A model generated the notes under the pieces. That model did no database searches and was not told the origin of the DNA. It worked only from the letters and a program-made list of their open reading frames with translations. Both the position numbers and the translations under genes were made by a program. A stretch of DNA of 64,000 nt from Trachythela sp. YZ-2020. Taxonomy: Eukaryota > Cnidaria > Anthozoa > Malacalcyonacea > Clavulariidae. Shown piece by piece: positions 21,780 through 34,010 of this stretch; the first letter of the stretch is position 1, and each line of letters opens with the position of its first letter. The DNA lies in contig JADLSH010000363.1 of the NCBI GenBank assembly GCA_016169945.1, positions 124,001 through 188,000 of the forward strand, given 5' to 3'.

Positions 21780-22600
21780 ATGTTAAAAAATGTACTCTTT
21801 GTTTCTTCTGGTTTTGTTCAAAATTTAAGGATAAAAAAACCTTGTCTTGTCAATTAATATGTCAGCTACATAATGGAAATTCCAGTGATAATTCTTCCGA
21901 AGAAGAGAAGAGAGAACAGTTTAATAGTCCCATTTCAATAGAATCCCATAAAATATACCAAAAGCCCTGGACCAGGTGGACAAAATGTCAACAAAGTTAA
22001 TACAAAAGTTGACATTCGTTTTCACCGAATCAAAAGTCCTTGTATCTAATAGATATTACTTTATAACAGTTAATGGCCTACTGCATATGTTTTATGTCTG
22101 TGCATGTAATTCTATATTGAATTTTTTTCTTCACATTTACTCTATGAATGGAAGATATTGCAATATTTATGATCGACCCTGGATTTTCACATAAGCAATA
22201 ATGTTAACCCGATGTTAGCTTATAGATAAAACTAGAATTTCCATCACTGAAAATTCTAGTTTATCATGTACACAATACCTTTGAAATAATGTATATGAGG
22301 ACTACAGGCAGAATCACTACAAGCTGAATGAAAACTAAACTTGTTTTCGCTGTTTCTGCTTGTTCTAATTATTACAGCTTGTGGAATAACATTAATTTTT
22401 CTTCCAAATAGGAGAAAAAAACTCGTGTAAAATAGTATTATCAATCAGTGGTGTCTACAAAAAAATTATGGATGGTAACAATGTACATACCATGTTTGTA
22501 CATGCATGCACAATGATACATAGAACATGATGTACAATTTTCGTCACAGTGTTGCATCCCAACAAAAACAACATAACAAAATATCTTAGCAACATATTGG
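21780..22600. other. Non-coding part of the integrase-type element
   Basis: No recognisable coding sequence. It probably forms the space between the transposase and the opposing HECT-like frame before the 2.5-kb element inserted. Confidence 0.35.
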
Positions 22601-25123
22601 CACAGAATAGAGATGAGCAGAAAGCTCACTCAGGGGTGCAAAGTGTGCCAAATTATCAGCCGACTTCCAGTTTGGCCGCAATGTTGAAAGAAAGCCTCCG
22701 GAGTGAATTTTACTGGAGTTAATATGGCTGAAAACGAAATGGAACCACAAAAACCGCTGTAGCTGCACGAATATTTGGACGATTCTCATTTTACTTTCAC
22801 ACCATTTAAAGAGAAGGTAGGCAATTGATTTAATTGTTGCTGGAAGGCAAACCAACAACTTTTAGCGTGGAATTTCGCCAACGTAAGGCGATGACTTGCC
22901 AACTAAACTATAAAAGTAATCTTATTCTACACTATAGACTTCATAAATGTAAATTTTTCTTCTTTAGTTTTAGTTGGCGACTTTCACCCACACCTCTTGA
23001 AAGTAGGAAACTTGCTGTCCATGAAATAATTCCAATTCGGTGTAAACTCAGTGAACAATTAAATAAATTATAGATCTATTTCAAGTGATTGAAGTATGTT
23101 GTCTGGTGTTGACTACTTTTGAGGTCTCCAATGGTCTCACAAATGCTTTACATAATGGAATATAATACTTCTGCCATTGCAATATAACATATTGTCTCCT
23201 GCAGTTTAGAAAAAATTACTCAAGCAAAGAAACTGATCAAGATTATTTTAAAATGCATAGAATAAGGATTGTTGAAATTACAACTTGTTGATCACTTTAC
23301 TTCTACTTCATAAGTATGAGAAAATTGAATAAAGAACTGGTGAACATTTTCTGACTGTAGGTTTTCTAAATCTTTGCCAATAAATGGTCTACAATATAAA
23401 TATCACTAGTATGTCAACAAAATCTCAAATCTCTCTGGCTATACATGGTTGATCTTTTGAAGTGCTTTATGGGCGGAGGTGTCCATTGACTTGTGCTTCA
23501 CCTTTAGTTACTATTGACCTGTGTAAAGCCTTAGCAACCTAGTTGATACATTGTGGCACACCTTTAAACTTTTGTAATGCCAAAAAAACAACTGGCAAAG
23601 CACTATTAACAAATAATACACTCTACCTCAGTCACCAACATTGTGTTTACACTAAGGGGTGACATTTACCTCTACCTGAGAAGTACCTAACTGGGACCTG
23701 ACATGGTGCCAATGGTGCATTTACATTTGATACCCAGGGCTGAGTACAACAACTTGCAGCATTATATGCATATAACATGAAACACTAATATTAGGGACTA
23801 TGTCAATGAAATTGGTATTGGGCAAATTATATTTACTTATATTTAATTGACTTAAAATCGTGATTTCAGGTCAGTCGTAAGTGTGTCCCATCTTAACTGC
23901 TTTAGGTCGGTCGTAGCTCAGGTATAGTATTGTAGTGTAAACACAGCTTAACAGACAACGAGATATAATGACAGACTTACTAATAATGAGATATAACAAA
24001 TCAATATACCCTGCAAATGACATCCCCTCTGACAAGGGAACTTCAGCCATCATTTATTCATTTTGCCCACATCTTAAACTATTACTATTCACATTTAAAG
24101 TTAGTGATCTTTATGAAACCCAGGCGAGCTTCTACTTCTGGCATTAGACAGAGTGAAAACAATGTTAGGCACATTGCGGTTTAGTGGATTAACAAAAGAC
24201 ATGGGGAGATTGTTTAGTTAACCTATTAATACCCAAAAGGTTGCCCTTAGCAAGCAAAATCGTATGGCATCACAGAGTAACATAACAACGTTGAGCGCAT
24301 TGGACAATATTGCAGTTTAATGGGGAAAAGAGAAAATCTACATTTCATCATTTTCATGTACTTGTGAATAGAATATTATATTGAGGATCAATTAGAATTC
24401 AGTTTATTGTTGACGAAACTTGGCATCTCTTGATAAAGAACATCAGTGACACACAAACTTGCACACAAACACTAGAAAGATATTCAAATCCTTTTATGAG
24501 AAGTACAATATACATGTATCATGCAATAGTCACAGTACTATACAGAAGTTCTCTGTCATTATTCATCAAGCTGCTAGACAGGAATGTCTTGAGGGAAAAT
24601 GTTTCTATGTTCATGTTGAAGTTTACTCAACATTAATGCTGTCTTAGAAAACAGCTGGCAGGGAACTGAAGATTAAACTTCTGTCAGTTCAACAATTGTA
24701 GGCTGAAAATACACTATTGATGCATCAAATGTAAACTAACAAGCAATATCCAAAGTACATCGCAGTACAACTGCACACGATAGCAATGCCTACACAAACG
24801 TCAAACACACCACTCTTGGACCTCTAGTTTAAACGTAAATAGCGAATGAAATCGTGACTTGAAATGTCTTTTGACACAGTGATATTCATCACCCACCTCT
24901 GTTTAATATGTACTGGTCGTATTAAGGAAATCGGCCGCAAAATGATAAAGATATAGCCATTTAAAGCTCCCAACTCCGTGTTTCACCATATTACGTTCTA
25001 TTGTTTTGAGCGTGGAAGGCTTTCTTTCAACATGGCGGTGGAGATGCGCGGAGCGACATGCGCGGGCACAAAAACTTCAAAGGTCGGAACGTGAGTGAGC
25101 TTTCTGCTCATCTCTATTCTGTG
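22601..25123. mobile_element. 2.5-kb DNA transposon with 32-bp perfect TIRs and 7-bp TSD
   Basis: The first 32 bases (CACAGAATAGAGATGAGCAG...) are perfectly inverted at the right end (...CTGCTCATCTCTATTCTGTG). The direct repeat ATATTGG lies at 22,594-22,600 and 25,124-25,130. A second inverted block (TTGAAAGAAAGCCT) sits 80-100 bases inside each end. A possible first exon starts at 22,723 (MAENEMEPQKPL, then a stop). Otherwise I see no transposase, so it is probably non-autonomous or decayed. A 7-8-bp TSD with CA...TG ends is compatible with P-type or hAT-type elements. Confidence 0.85.
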
Positions 25124-25183
25124 ATATTGGTAAACAATGTACTGCATGGTTCAAATCAAGTTAAACAGTGCTTGCATTTAATC

Positions 25184-25618
25184 TTATCCAGTATTGAAAG
25201 AGGAGCCCTTTATCACCGATTTCATAGCCATATCAAAGGCATTGTAACTTTCAAATTGCATTGGGAGCTCCAATTCAAACAAACAAGTGGAAACAAAAAT
25301 GCTATCCGAATAATGGCAAGATACATATATGCGACGGGCAAGATGACATGATGGTGAACCGATAACAAACTTTAGAAAAGCTTTTAATTCATCATCTCTA
25401 GAATTTCGAAGAAAATTTTGGAGCATTTGGTAAATCCTTCCCTCGTTTAGATTTTGGTTATCTTCAAATCGTAGATATTTCAACAACTGATCACCACTTG
25501 AATCACCTTGATGAACAAAGCACTCCTCAAATAGGGTGGGATTGCGCTCCATTGCATCTAAGAGACCAAGAATTGAAAGCCCTTTCCTAAACTGATCAAG
25601 TATTGATTTTCTTTTCAC
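25184..25618 (-). pseudogene. HECT-like domain C-terminal fragment
   Basis: A 144-codon frame with LKAFLKFVIGSPSC and, near the end, STCLFELELPMQFESYNAFD then MKSVIKGSSFNTG. This order matches the C-lobe of HECT ubiquitin ligases: a FVTGS motif, then TC followed by LxLP and a final GxGF. The Cys aligns with the catalytic one. Only the C-terminal part is present. It faces the integrase-type transposase and may belong to the same mobile unit or be a captured host fragment. Moderate confidence in the family, low in the function. Confidence 0.55.
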
Positions 25619-26276
25619 AAATATATCAGGGATTGGAGAACATCTAACTTGTTATTGGCCTATAGTAAAAATCAATAAAGGAAAGTAACGCTAAGGCTTA
25701 GATAAAAGTAAATCCTGCCCACTGCAACATAATCTGAGTATCAAGACTTTGGAAGGGTATCAAACACATTCACTACCAAAAAGTGTTAATTCAACCTTTT
25801 GTTCCTCATTAGGCAAGACTACCACGCGGTCAATCAAAACTACTCCCACTTCCATTATCTAACTTTAAATGTAATTACATAGGGAAATTTTAGGGGGAAA
25901 GGAAAGCGTGGTCTTTGGTGCTATACAGTCTTTTCAAATTGAAAACTATTTTCATCGCTTTTTAAGGATCGGTGTTACTTGTCTTTTACTAAAAAGATCA
26001 TTTCAAATGCTATGCAACTATACAAGAACAAAACTTTTCAAACAAATCAAAGATTATTTAATATTAACGGAGTGATTTTATACAAACAACTTGTGTCAAC
26101 TCAAATCCCAAATTGGAAAATATTTCAGACAACAGACTTCAATAGAAGAGAAGTACAATTGTTTAAAAGGATCTAATGTTTGAACATAATTTGTTCATCT
26201 TGTAGAAGATATTACTGATTTTTAAACAAGATAATTTTTGACAATAGGTATCTGTCACTAGCCCTTCCGTTCTGTA

Positions 26277-26831
26277 TCACTTTCTCGCAGTATCGTTTGC
26301 CGTAGGTGAAGAGACGAAGAGTGAAATATTTATCAGCCTGTACTTTATCAGCTTAACTCTGTGGTCATCTTCAAAAAGGCTTTCATTCATACCCTGTTCG
26401 TGGTCCTCGAACACGCTTTGACGAGATTTGTCAATGATAAAGTGATGACAGACCTCCAGAATCATCCTGCTTCGGAGATTAAACTCGTTGCTGATTTGAT
26501 TGCCATCTTTGCAAACATATGCTTTAAAGACATGCTCAGCATATTCGAGGACGTGGAAAACCGATTGAGAAGGGATTTGTAAGCCTCCTTTATTGATGAA
26601 AAGTGTGAATGCAGAAGCTGCAGCAACTTTAGCATACCTCACTAACTGAATGCCACAGTAATTATGGTCAGATGTATTCGTTGCTGTTGGATAAGAACAA
26701 TTTGAAACAAGACTGTTTCTGCAAGCTCGACAGGTGAGTAACTTCAACAATTTTTTGACGACAAATCCTCCAATATAAAAAAAGGATATTTGAAATGAAT
26801 TCGGTATGCCTTTCCTGATCAAGATGCCCAA
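26277..26831 (-). pseudogene. P-element/THAP9-type transposase, C-terminal fragment
   Basis: An open frame reading YIGGFVVKKLLKLLTCRACR, then LVRYAKVAAASAFTLFINKG and GLQIPSQSVFHVLEYAEHVF. The pattern (aromatic-I-x-GFVV-x-KL, C-x2-C, NKGGL-x-PS-x-x-V) is that of the C-terminal region of P-type transposases related to THAP9. The N-terminal THAP finger and RNase-H core are absent, so it is a relic. Confidence 0.7.
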
Positions 26832-28839
26832 TCATCATGTATTCTTCGGGGATGAAGTTAATTTCTCCTCGAATGTCTCGTGTTCCTTTAGCTTTTTGTC
26901 ATTCGACTTTTCATTCGGTGGGGAGCTGTGCTTCCTTGTGTGAAAAATTATTGAGGTAGTGTTGGAATCATTGAAATCAATACAGTTTGCATACTTTGAC
27001 GCTGTCACAGCAGTGGCGGACACTAGGGGGGGGGGGGGCAGGGGGGACCGACCCTTTTTCTGTTCTGTGTAGGATTCCTTACAGGCAAGTCTATTGATAA
27101 AAAGGGAGATTACGCGGCAATTCAACAATTCAGAATTAATAGTTATAACTGTACTTGATTATTTGTGTATCCTAGAAAACGAATCCAGTGAAATGTCAGT
27201 GAAACCACACAACTCGGGATTTTTTATTCACCCAACGATCAAGTACTTTGTCCAAGTTAATCGATTTCATAATATCCTTATTCATTGACAGTAGCATAAA
27301 GTCACTAGCCAAAGAATAGTCAAGGCTGCTGCGAGCCCAGCTTAATATGCGGTTCATCGCGCTAAAGCTTCTTTCAACGGTCGCAGTACCAACTGGTGGG
27401 GTCTTCGATACCTTGATTAGTTTAAATAAATTAGGGTATAAATGAGGATCTACGTTCTTTCTGGCATTGATTAAAATCTTCGCTCGTTGACATTCTGTCT
27501 TGAGCAAACCAGAATCAATCCGGAGACAATTTTCATATATCTCCGTTAATAAGGCCAGACTGGCGTAGTCGAGATAGTTCGATTTTGACGCATCCAAAGC
27601 CTCTATCGCTTTCAGGACTTTGATATTATCGTTGGAGAAACGTCGTTCCAGCTCTTGAAGGAGAAGGGGAATGGAAGTTGCCTTCAGGCTTTCGCATAAT
27701 TCACGAGGCGTCGTGGTATCGTTTCTGGTATTGCTCAGCGGATCTTCATAATCAGGCGTTATGCCAACAGTTGAACACAGCTTGGTTGCGGTTTCAATAA
27801 TATCATCAATTTCAATCTCGACCAAAAGCTTCCTTACTGCCACCATTTCGCTGCCGACTGTAATCCAATTGATACTGATTTCTTGCATTAACTTGCTTAA
27901 ACCATTTAGGATTGACAAAACTTTGTGAACAAAGCAAAGACTGACTATAAATTTACCCGAGAGAACTCTGTGATAAAGGCCCGCCGCTGAGTCAGACTCG
28001 CCAGAATAGCTTGAAATCTTCTCACTATTGTGTGTACACCTTCAAACTTACAAGCCCATCTAACTTCAGTAAGCGATGAAGCTGCCATTATGTGCTCCTT
28101 GGGATAAATATCTCTTTGCGTTGCTTCGAATATTTCCCTATGGCTAGCGACGTTGAAGATCACGTGCAATGACTTGTAAATCTTTATAACATTGCTGGCT
28201 GCTTTGATTGTTCGAAAATATTCAGCCACGATTAAATTCAAGCGATGAGCAGCACAGTGAACATAAAGTAACCAAGGATAAGTTCTCTTGAGCTTTGCGG
28301 CAACACCTTCATAACATCCACTCATAACAGATGCGCCATCAGCTCCAATTGCGAACAGAAGCGAATTGTTCACTTGTTGGTAAAACCCCTTCACGATTGT
28401 ATTAGCATCAGTTTCTTTCAGTCTGGTAAGCTCGTAAAATCGTTCTTGGACTTCTCCTTCATCATTAACGAACCTAAAGCAGGTCGACAGTTCTTCATGC
28501 CCGGCACTTTACATTCATCAATCAGCATAGAAAACATACTCTTTCGATCTGATCTTCTATTTGATGCCTCACTTCAGTTGCCATTGCTTCCACTAATTCG
28601 ATCGAGGAACGCTTTGATGTGTAATCGTAGGATTTCTACTGCTTCTTCATTATGTCATGAAGTTCCTTAAACGTCGGGTTGGTGTCATAGAGCGGTACAT
28701 TTTTAGAACATGACGTAATTATCTTTCGCACATTAAGCAAATTAGCAAAGTCATCTTCCCGTAATTTAATACACTAATCTGATTATATCTACCACGCATT
28801 GCTAACTCATGTCCGTTTGCGTGCATTCGAGCTATGACT

Positions 28840-28900
28840 AAGCAGCTATGGCTATGGCTATTTATATGGCTATGGCTATGGGCCTATGGCTATGGTGGCC
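28840..28900. repeat. TATGGC simple repeat
   Basis: Hexamer-based tract inside the hAT element. Confidence 0.85.
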
Positions 28901-29285
28901 AATGCTTGGTAGTTGCTAAAAACATGTAAAGTTATTAAATGAACTAAACGTATTTCGTAGTGCTCATTAATTTTAACCTCGATTGTGGATGAACATGGAG
29001 TAGAGACAAATAGAGACACTTGAGACACTCTTGTATATTTTTAAACGTAAGTGTAAATATTTATAAACATGTTTTAAGCCTGGGCCCTAGTTTATATTGC
29101 GTATTATACTGCACGCCATTTATAGATTTGTTGACATATTATACTTTTATACTCATAAAACAAAGAAAACAAGAAAATTAAGAATATATCGCGTACGAGC
29201 ACAACTTATCCAGCTTAGGTGTGTTCATTTAGGATTTATATGTTCGTGACGAGGGATTAATTATCGACGTAAATGTCGCATCACC

Positions 29286-29337
29286 CACACCCGGAAATAG
29301 GGCCAAAGCTTAGCCAGCTGAGCTATTTCCGGGTGTC
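29286..29337. repeat. Hairpin, ACCCGGAAATAG arms
   Basis: The arms CACCCGGAAATAG and CTATTTCCGGGTG flank a roughly 25-base loop that itself can fold. Inside the hAT element. Confidence 0.6.
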
Positions 29338-30005
29338 AATTCTTGATAACAATTACTATAACCCCCGCACGTCGTACATTATTTTAAGATCTACTCTCAA
29401 ATATGCTATAATTTTCAACAATTTTTCTCATCTCAACTCTTGCAACAGGCGCTTCTTTAAATGTCATTGTCGATTTTTTGTTGTTTTTGAAGCTTATACT
29501 ATTGTTAAGCAGCGAAATTTCCTGCTGCAAGATAATATTTGAATGATTTATAATAAAATGCACCGTTAAAATAGTGTTTTGAAAACCTAAAGTTTTTTTA
29601 CAAAATGTGTTCCCAGAATGCTGCAAATGCCATTTCCGGGATCCAAATCTTCCTGGGGGGGCCCACAAGCTCCCCCCCCCCCAAATATTTCATAAAGTGT
29701 CCGCCTCTGTACCTGCATATTCGTTTGTTCTCGTGCTACGGTGCAGGTTAACTAATATAATAAACTATAGACTAACCTAACTACAAGTTCGACCATGCAT
29801 TAAATACTATTTACATGAATAATTATCTAACCTAATTATCATATGTAGTAAACAAGTTACACATGACCACGCAAATACTACGATAATACATACATAATAT
29901 TAATAGTATGGTTAACAGCTCCGATGTTAACAGAACTCCTGTTATACCGATCTTCGACTGCTAACGTGAGTAACATGCTTATATATAACCCATGTAAACA
30001 ACTAA

Positions 30006-30345
30006 ACATTGCATTGTAAACATTGCATTGTAAACATTGCATTGTAAACATTGCATTGTAAACATTGCATTGTAAACATTGCATTGTAAACATTGCACTG
30101 TTAACAGCCACTACGTTAACAGAATTGGTGCTTACAACTTACCGAGTTACGCTGCAAATGTTCACAACTTCGGAGTTATGGTTGTAAATGTTGACAACTT
30201 CCGCAGTTACGCTGTAGATGTTGACAAACGTCCGGAGTAAACAATAGTAAATGTTGACAAACTTCGGAAGTTACGCTGTTAAATGTTGACAAACTTCCGG
30301 AGTTACGCTGTTAAATGTTGACAAACTTCCGGAGTTACAGTTTAC
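30006..30345. repeat. Two adjacent minisatellites
   Basis: At 30,006-30,099 a 14-bp unit (CATTGCATTGTAAA) is repeated about seven times. From about 30,130 to 30,345 follow six or seven degenerate copies of a 33-36-bp unit containing GTTGACAAACTTCCGGAGTT. They lie about 360 bases from the donor side of the PDE8 exon at 30,702. Confidence 0.85.
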
Positions 30346-30701
30346 AGTATAGCATAGTGTCTACGCTGCACAGACACAAAAACAAAACAAATGCTTAAGA
30401 GGATATCATGAATATTTTGCTGCTTGCTTCCTGCGCATAAGAAATGTTACAATCAAAGCTCAACCTTGTCATTGTCTCTATTACAAAACAGGCAGGGACG
30501 TGAGTCGCAAATTTTAACATCCGCCTCATCAGGCTCAGCAGCAAGTTTTGGACATGATACCTACTCTATTTGTGTAGGTAATTATCAGTGCATTTCAAGT
30601 TTGTCTAAATAAAACAGAATTGATAATAGGCTCCTTACCACTATGTACTGTGACATTAGAATCTATTAAAGTCACAGCCGAGAATCATCTTTCGTTCATA
30701 C

Positions 30702-30806
30702 CTTTACTCTTTCTTTCATTAAAAAATATGCAGTTGAATGAAGAACATCAGCAGCATGGGTCGAGTTATGGTATGTGTTTCGCTCATGATAATTTGACTC
30801 TATTAA
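30702..30806 (-). CDS. PDE8: PDE8 exon: catalytic domain, first metal-site histidines
   Basis: 105 nt, 35 codons, phase 0 to 0. The acceptor is TTGTATATAG and the donor GTATGA. The translation contains [20 protein letters not shown] followed by [15 protein letters not shown]. The YHN-x2-HA-x-DV motif supplies the general-acid histidine and the first metal-binding histidine of class I phosphodiesterases. It joins WLR of the previous exon and NTLEPMDE of the next without phase change, as in vertebrate PDE8 (KERIKETLDPIDE). Confidence 0.92.
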
Positions 30807-31651
30807 CTATATACAAGAAAAGGAGAAATAAGTAAGTTAATTAGTGACAAAAGATTTAAGGACTATTGGGCATATAAACAATTAAATTCGCCTATGTAAC
30901 TGCAATGACCAGTTTTACTAAACCATCCTTCCTTCATAGTTTAACTATAAACAGGCCAAGAATCATAATGATTATAGTTCAGTTTTACTGTATATGTTCG
31001 TGGAGATCCCTCTCTGTTTCACCCCAACAATCAAAGAATAGCAAACAAGTACAGCAAAATTGATAAAGTTCTGGTTACGTTAAATTCCAAAAGCGACTAG
31101 CAAAGAAAAATCTGTTGAATGTGTAAGCAGAGAGTAGCTTAACTGTCCTTAATTCGACGAACATGCCTTATAATTTTAATTAAAAATATTGTTTATACAA
31201 AAAAAACAAAAACAAAAAACAAACCCACAACCCATTAAATTGTATAAAGCTGAACTTAGTAGATCCTGCTACCAATCTTATTAATATACCCAACATACTT
31301 TTACTGAATGCTCGATCGATCGCCGGAAAAATTGATGAACTTGTTTGTATCAGCAATGAAGCAGACCATGAAATTATATGTATCACCGAGACTTGGCTGG
31401 ACGAAAATGTCCCCAATGAATTTGTTAGTTTACCCAACTATGATATTATTAGGGCCGATCGAAGCGGTAGAAAAGGATGAGGGGTCGCTATATATGTACA
31501 TGAAACTTTTGTACACGACTTATCAAAGGATGATATTGAATGTGTGTGGATAGTTTGTCAGCCAAAAAAACTTCCGAGGTCAATTTCACGCTTGGTTATT
31601 GCATGCATTTACTTGCCACCGAATGTATTACAAGATAAAATCGAGAGGACA

Positions 31652-32573
31652 TAAGCCCGTTTTCCACTTCAACCGTATCGTAGCGAAACGTACCGGTGAG
31701 CATGCGTACATTGAAAATAGGTTAAAAAAATTCACGTACTTCCGGGTGTATTCGCGTATCAAAATAAAAAGTTCGTCACAAGTCAACTTTTTGGCGTTCT
31801 ACAGGTGTATGTACCACAGAATACCAAATTTACATGTTCCATATCTTTTGCCAAATATATATAATGTGGATTCTTAATATTTTTTAGTATAGTTTATCGA
31901 TATATTTTTTCTTCCTGGGGGTTTTTGGGCTAGATTTCATAGACTTCAATATATTTTTTTAATTGAACATTCTGTGGAACAAACTCTAATGTACCACAGA
32001 ATACCAGTGCGGAGATAAATAAGCAACGGTTTATCAAATTGTACCAGAATTCGGTGTGTCATGTTGTGTGATAATACTGTACTGATATTGCTAACTTAGT
32101 GAAAGGTAAACACTAAAATCATTACAGCATACCAGTGGTGTAACCAAAGTATACCAGGTTTATCAATAATTTTGAAAAATTCAGTTTGTCAATGGTAATA
32201 TACAATTACTTTATGGTTTCCGTGTTTGGATGGCCTGATCCAAACACGCGGGAATGTTGCGAGAGTTAAGAAAAGCGCGCGAAATCTCGAGCCGAAGGAG
32301 AGTGATTTTGCGAGCTTTTCTTAACTCGAGCAACATTATTATATGTCAATTAAAACTAAAACTAATGTATATTCACAAAAAAAAGTATACAGTATGTTTT
32401 CTCCAAATTTTATAAGATCAATAAATAATACTAGTATTCTGTGGTACCGTGGTATTCTGTGGTACATACACCTGTACGGAAGTATTCCCCAACGAATATT
32501 CCCTAAATTTTGAAATTTAAAATTTGTTTTGATACGTTACGGTACGGCACGGGCGAAGTGGAAAACGGCATAT
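31652..32573. mobile_element. TIR element, GCCGTTTTCCACTTC ends, copy 1
   Basis: The left end (GCCCGTTTTCCACTTCAACC, then GTAGCGAAACGTACC) is inverted at the right end (...GAAGTGGAAAACGGC). The same ends define the 168-bp element at 49,509. It is inserted in LINE endonuclease coding sequence and itself contains another MITE. The likely target duplication is TA. Confidence 0.8.
31802..32474. mobile_element. 673-bp TA-flanked MITE nested in the TIR element
   Basis: The terminal inverted repeats (CAGGTGTATGTACCACAGAA...) are exact over about 25 bases and flanked by TA on each side, the mark of Tc1/mariner-type insertions. The phrase TACCACAGAATACCAG is repeated inside (31,990) and related sequence occurs at 48,300-48,370. 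No coding sequence. Confidence 0.85.
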
Positions 32574-33089
32574 ATGATTAATTAACGGAATCATATGACA
32601 AACTTATAACTGAAAGCCCTGATTCTGCCTTTGTCATCACTGGCGATTTTAACCCAAACGGCAATGGTTTCGACCCAAAAATGCTTTATATTCACTGTAA
32701 TTTAAAGCAAATAGTCCGTTCACCAACAAGAAACGAAGCTACCTACGCTTGACTTGATTTTCACAAACATAAAGAATTATTATTCGGAGCCATTAATCTC
32801 AGCTCCCTTGGGAACTAGTGATCACGCTTGTGTAAAACTTCACTCCTTAGCCGAGAATCATGTGAACCCAATGTTGAAACGAAAGGTCAAAGTCGGCCCA
32901 ATAAAACAGTCTATTTTAACATCATTCAGAAGCTACCTTTCAAATTGCAACTGGAATAATGTGTTTTCTCCATTTTTATCACTTGGCGGAAAAGTTGACC
33001 TATTTACAAATTCCTTAAGAAATGCTATCGAGTCCTCAAATCCAGCTAGAGTAAGGATTACGAATTGGAATTGCTTAAAAAAGGTTTGA

Positions 33090-34010
33090 ATACTTTATCC
33101 GTATTATGTCGACATATTTATGTACTTGACTTTTTATTTTCAGGACAAAAGATTTTTGTGTATTGAATTGTATTCCTCCTTTGTTTGACAGAATTAGTGC
33201 AAAAATAAAATATATCGGTCAATTACAGTTCGTTTGAATTTACAATCCTGGTGAAAGTAGTTGGCACATCTGCCAAAGCTGAGCATTCAAATTATGGCAT
33301 GGGCAGTTGGCAATGGCAGTTGAAGTTTCCTGTATATTAAGGTTGGAAATACCTCCCCACCACCGGCAGCCCACTCCAGTACAACATTCTGTTCCTGAAA
33401 GCTTGTTATCGCAGCAAGTAGAAAGCTGACCTTCAATTTCATCTTGTGGATGTTTTAGACAAATTTAAATTGGTACTTTAAACATATGTAATTTAACTCA
33501 TTGGCTGGCAATGCGCCCAGATGCGCCCTACTTTAGTATTTTACTCTGCATACCGCCAGACGATTTTACTCGTAAGTGGTAGGGTACTGCCAGTTAATGG
33601 TTTAATGTTCCTTGCTGATTGCATTGGCACCGTATCATGTTGGTGCAATGAGCTGGAGTGCCTTATTAACTTTGTTAATGACTTCCACCAGTGAACTCTA
33701 AGTAAACTGGAATGATAACTCAATTGACGAAGTCCTATGATTGGTTGAAGCCGTCGCGTGGGAAAATCAGCTTTCAAAAAGACTAAGGACAGTTTCGAGT
33801 GAGAAAATTTCAGTCGAAAGTTTGTTTTTGAGCAAAAATTTGCAAGAAAAACACTTTTTCCATGGAAAGACTGCAATGATTGGGATTCGAACCTGGTTTT
33901 CCAATTAGTTCTGACTGTTTTAAATCTATCTGCAGCAAAAAGTGGGGATTTTTACTTTTGAATTTTGAAAAAATGTAATGAGCTCGGTTAGCCACCAAAC
34001 AGGGGCTCGC
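33090..34010. other. No recognisable gene
   Basis: A mixed stretch between two LINE fragments. Small frames only, none convincing. Confidence 0.4.

Larger units (their letters stand above)
27011..29709 (-). mobile_element. hAT transposon with CAG(T/A)GGCGGACACT ends
   Basis: The left end reads CAGTGGCGGACACTAGGGGG and the right end, reversed, CAGAGGCGGACACTTTATGA. G-runs follow near both ends (27,029-27,047; C-run at 29,670-29,683). Minus-strand transposase: 28,394-27,945 with FAIGADGASVMSG, YVHCAAHRLNLIV and a conserved RW; 27,918-27,196 with the C-terminal hAT dimerisation segment VERSFSAMNRILSW. The N-terminal part (28,395-28,760) is frameshifted. The usual 8-bp TSD is not evident, so one end may be altered. 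The family resembles the transposases that gave rise to ZNF862-like proteins. Confidence 0.85.
31300..33090 (+). mobile_element. LINE endonuclease fragment carrying nested insertions
   Basis: Plus strand. The N-terminal APE endonuclease is at 31,305-31,650 (LNARSIAGKIDELV, ITETWLDENVPNEF, YDIIRADRSGRKG; one stop). It is interrupted at 31,651 by a TIR element and resumes at about 32,575 with FVITGDFNPNGNGFDPK and, after a shift, PLGTSDHACVKLHS (SDH motif), ending at a stop at 33,089. No RT of this copy follows directly. Dead. Confidence 0.8.

Noticed and set aside
29878..30111. 77-codon minus-strand frame with repeated MFTMQCLQCNVYNA
   Set aside because: It is the 14-bp minisatellite read in frame.
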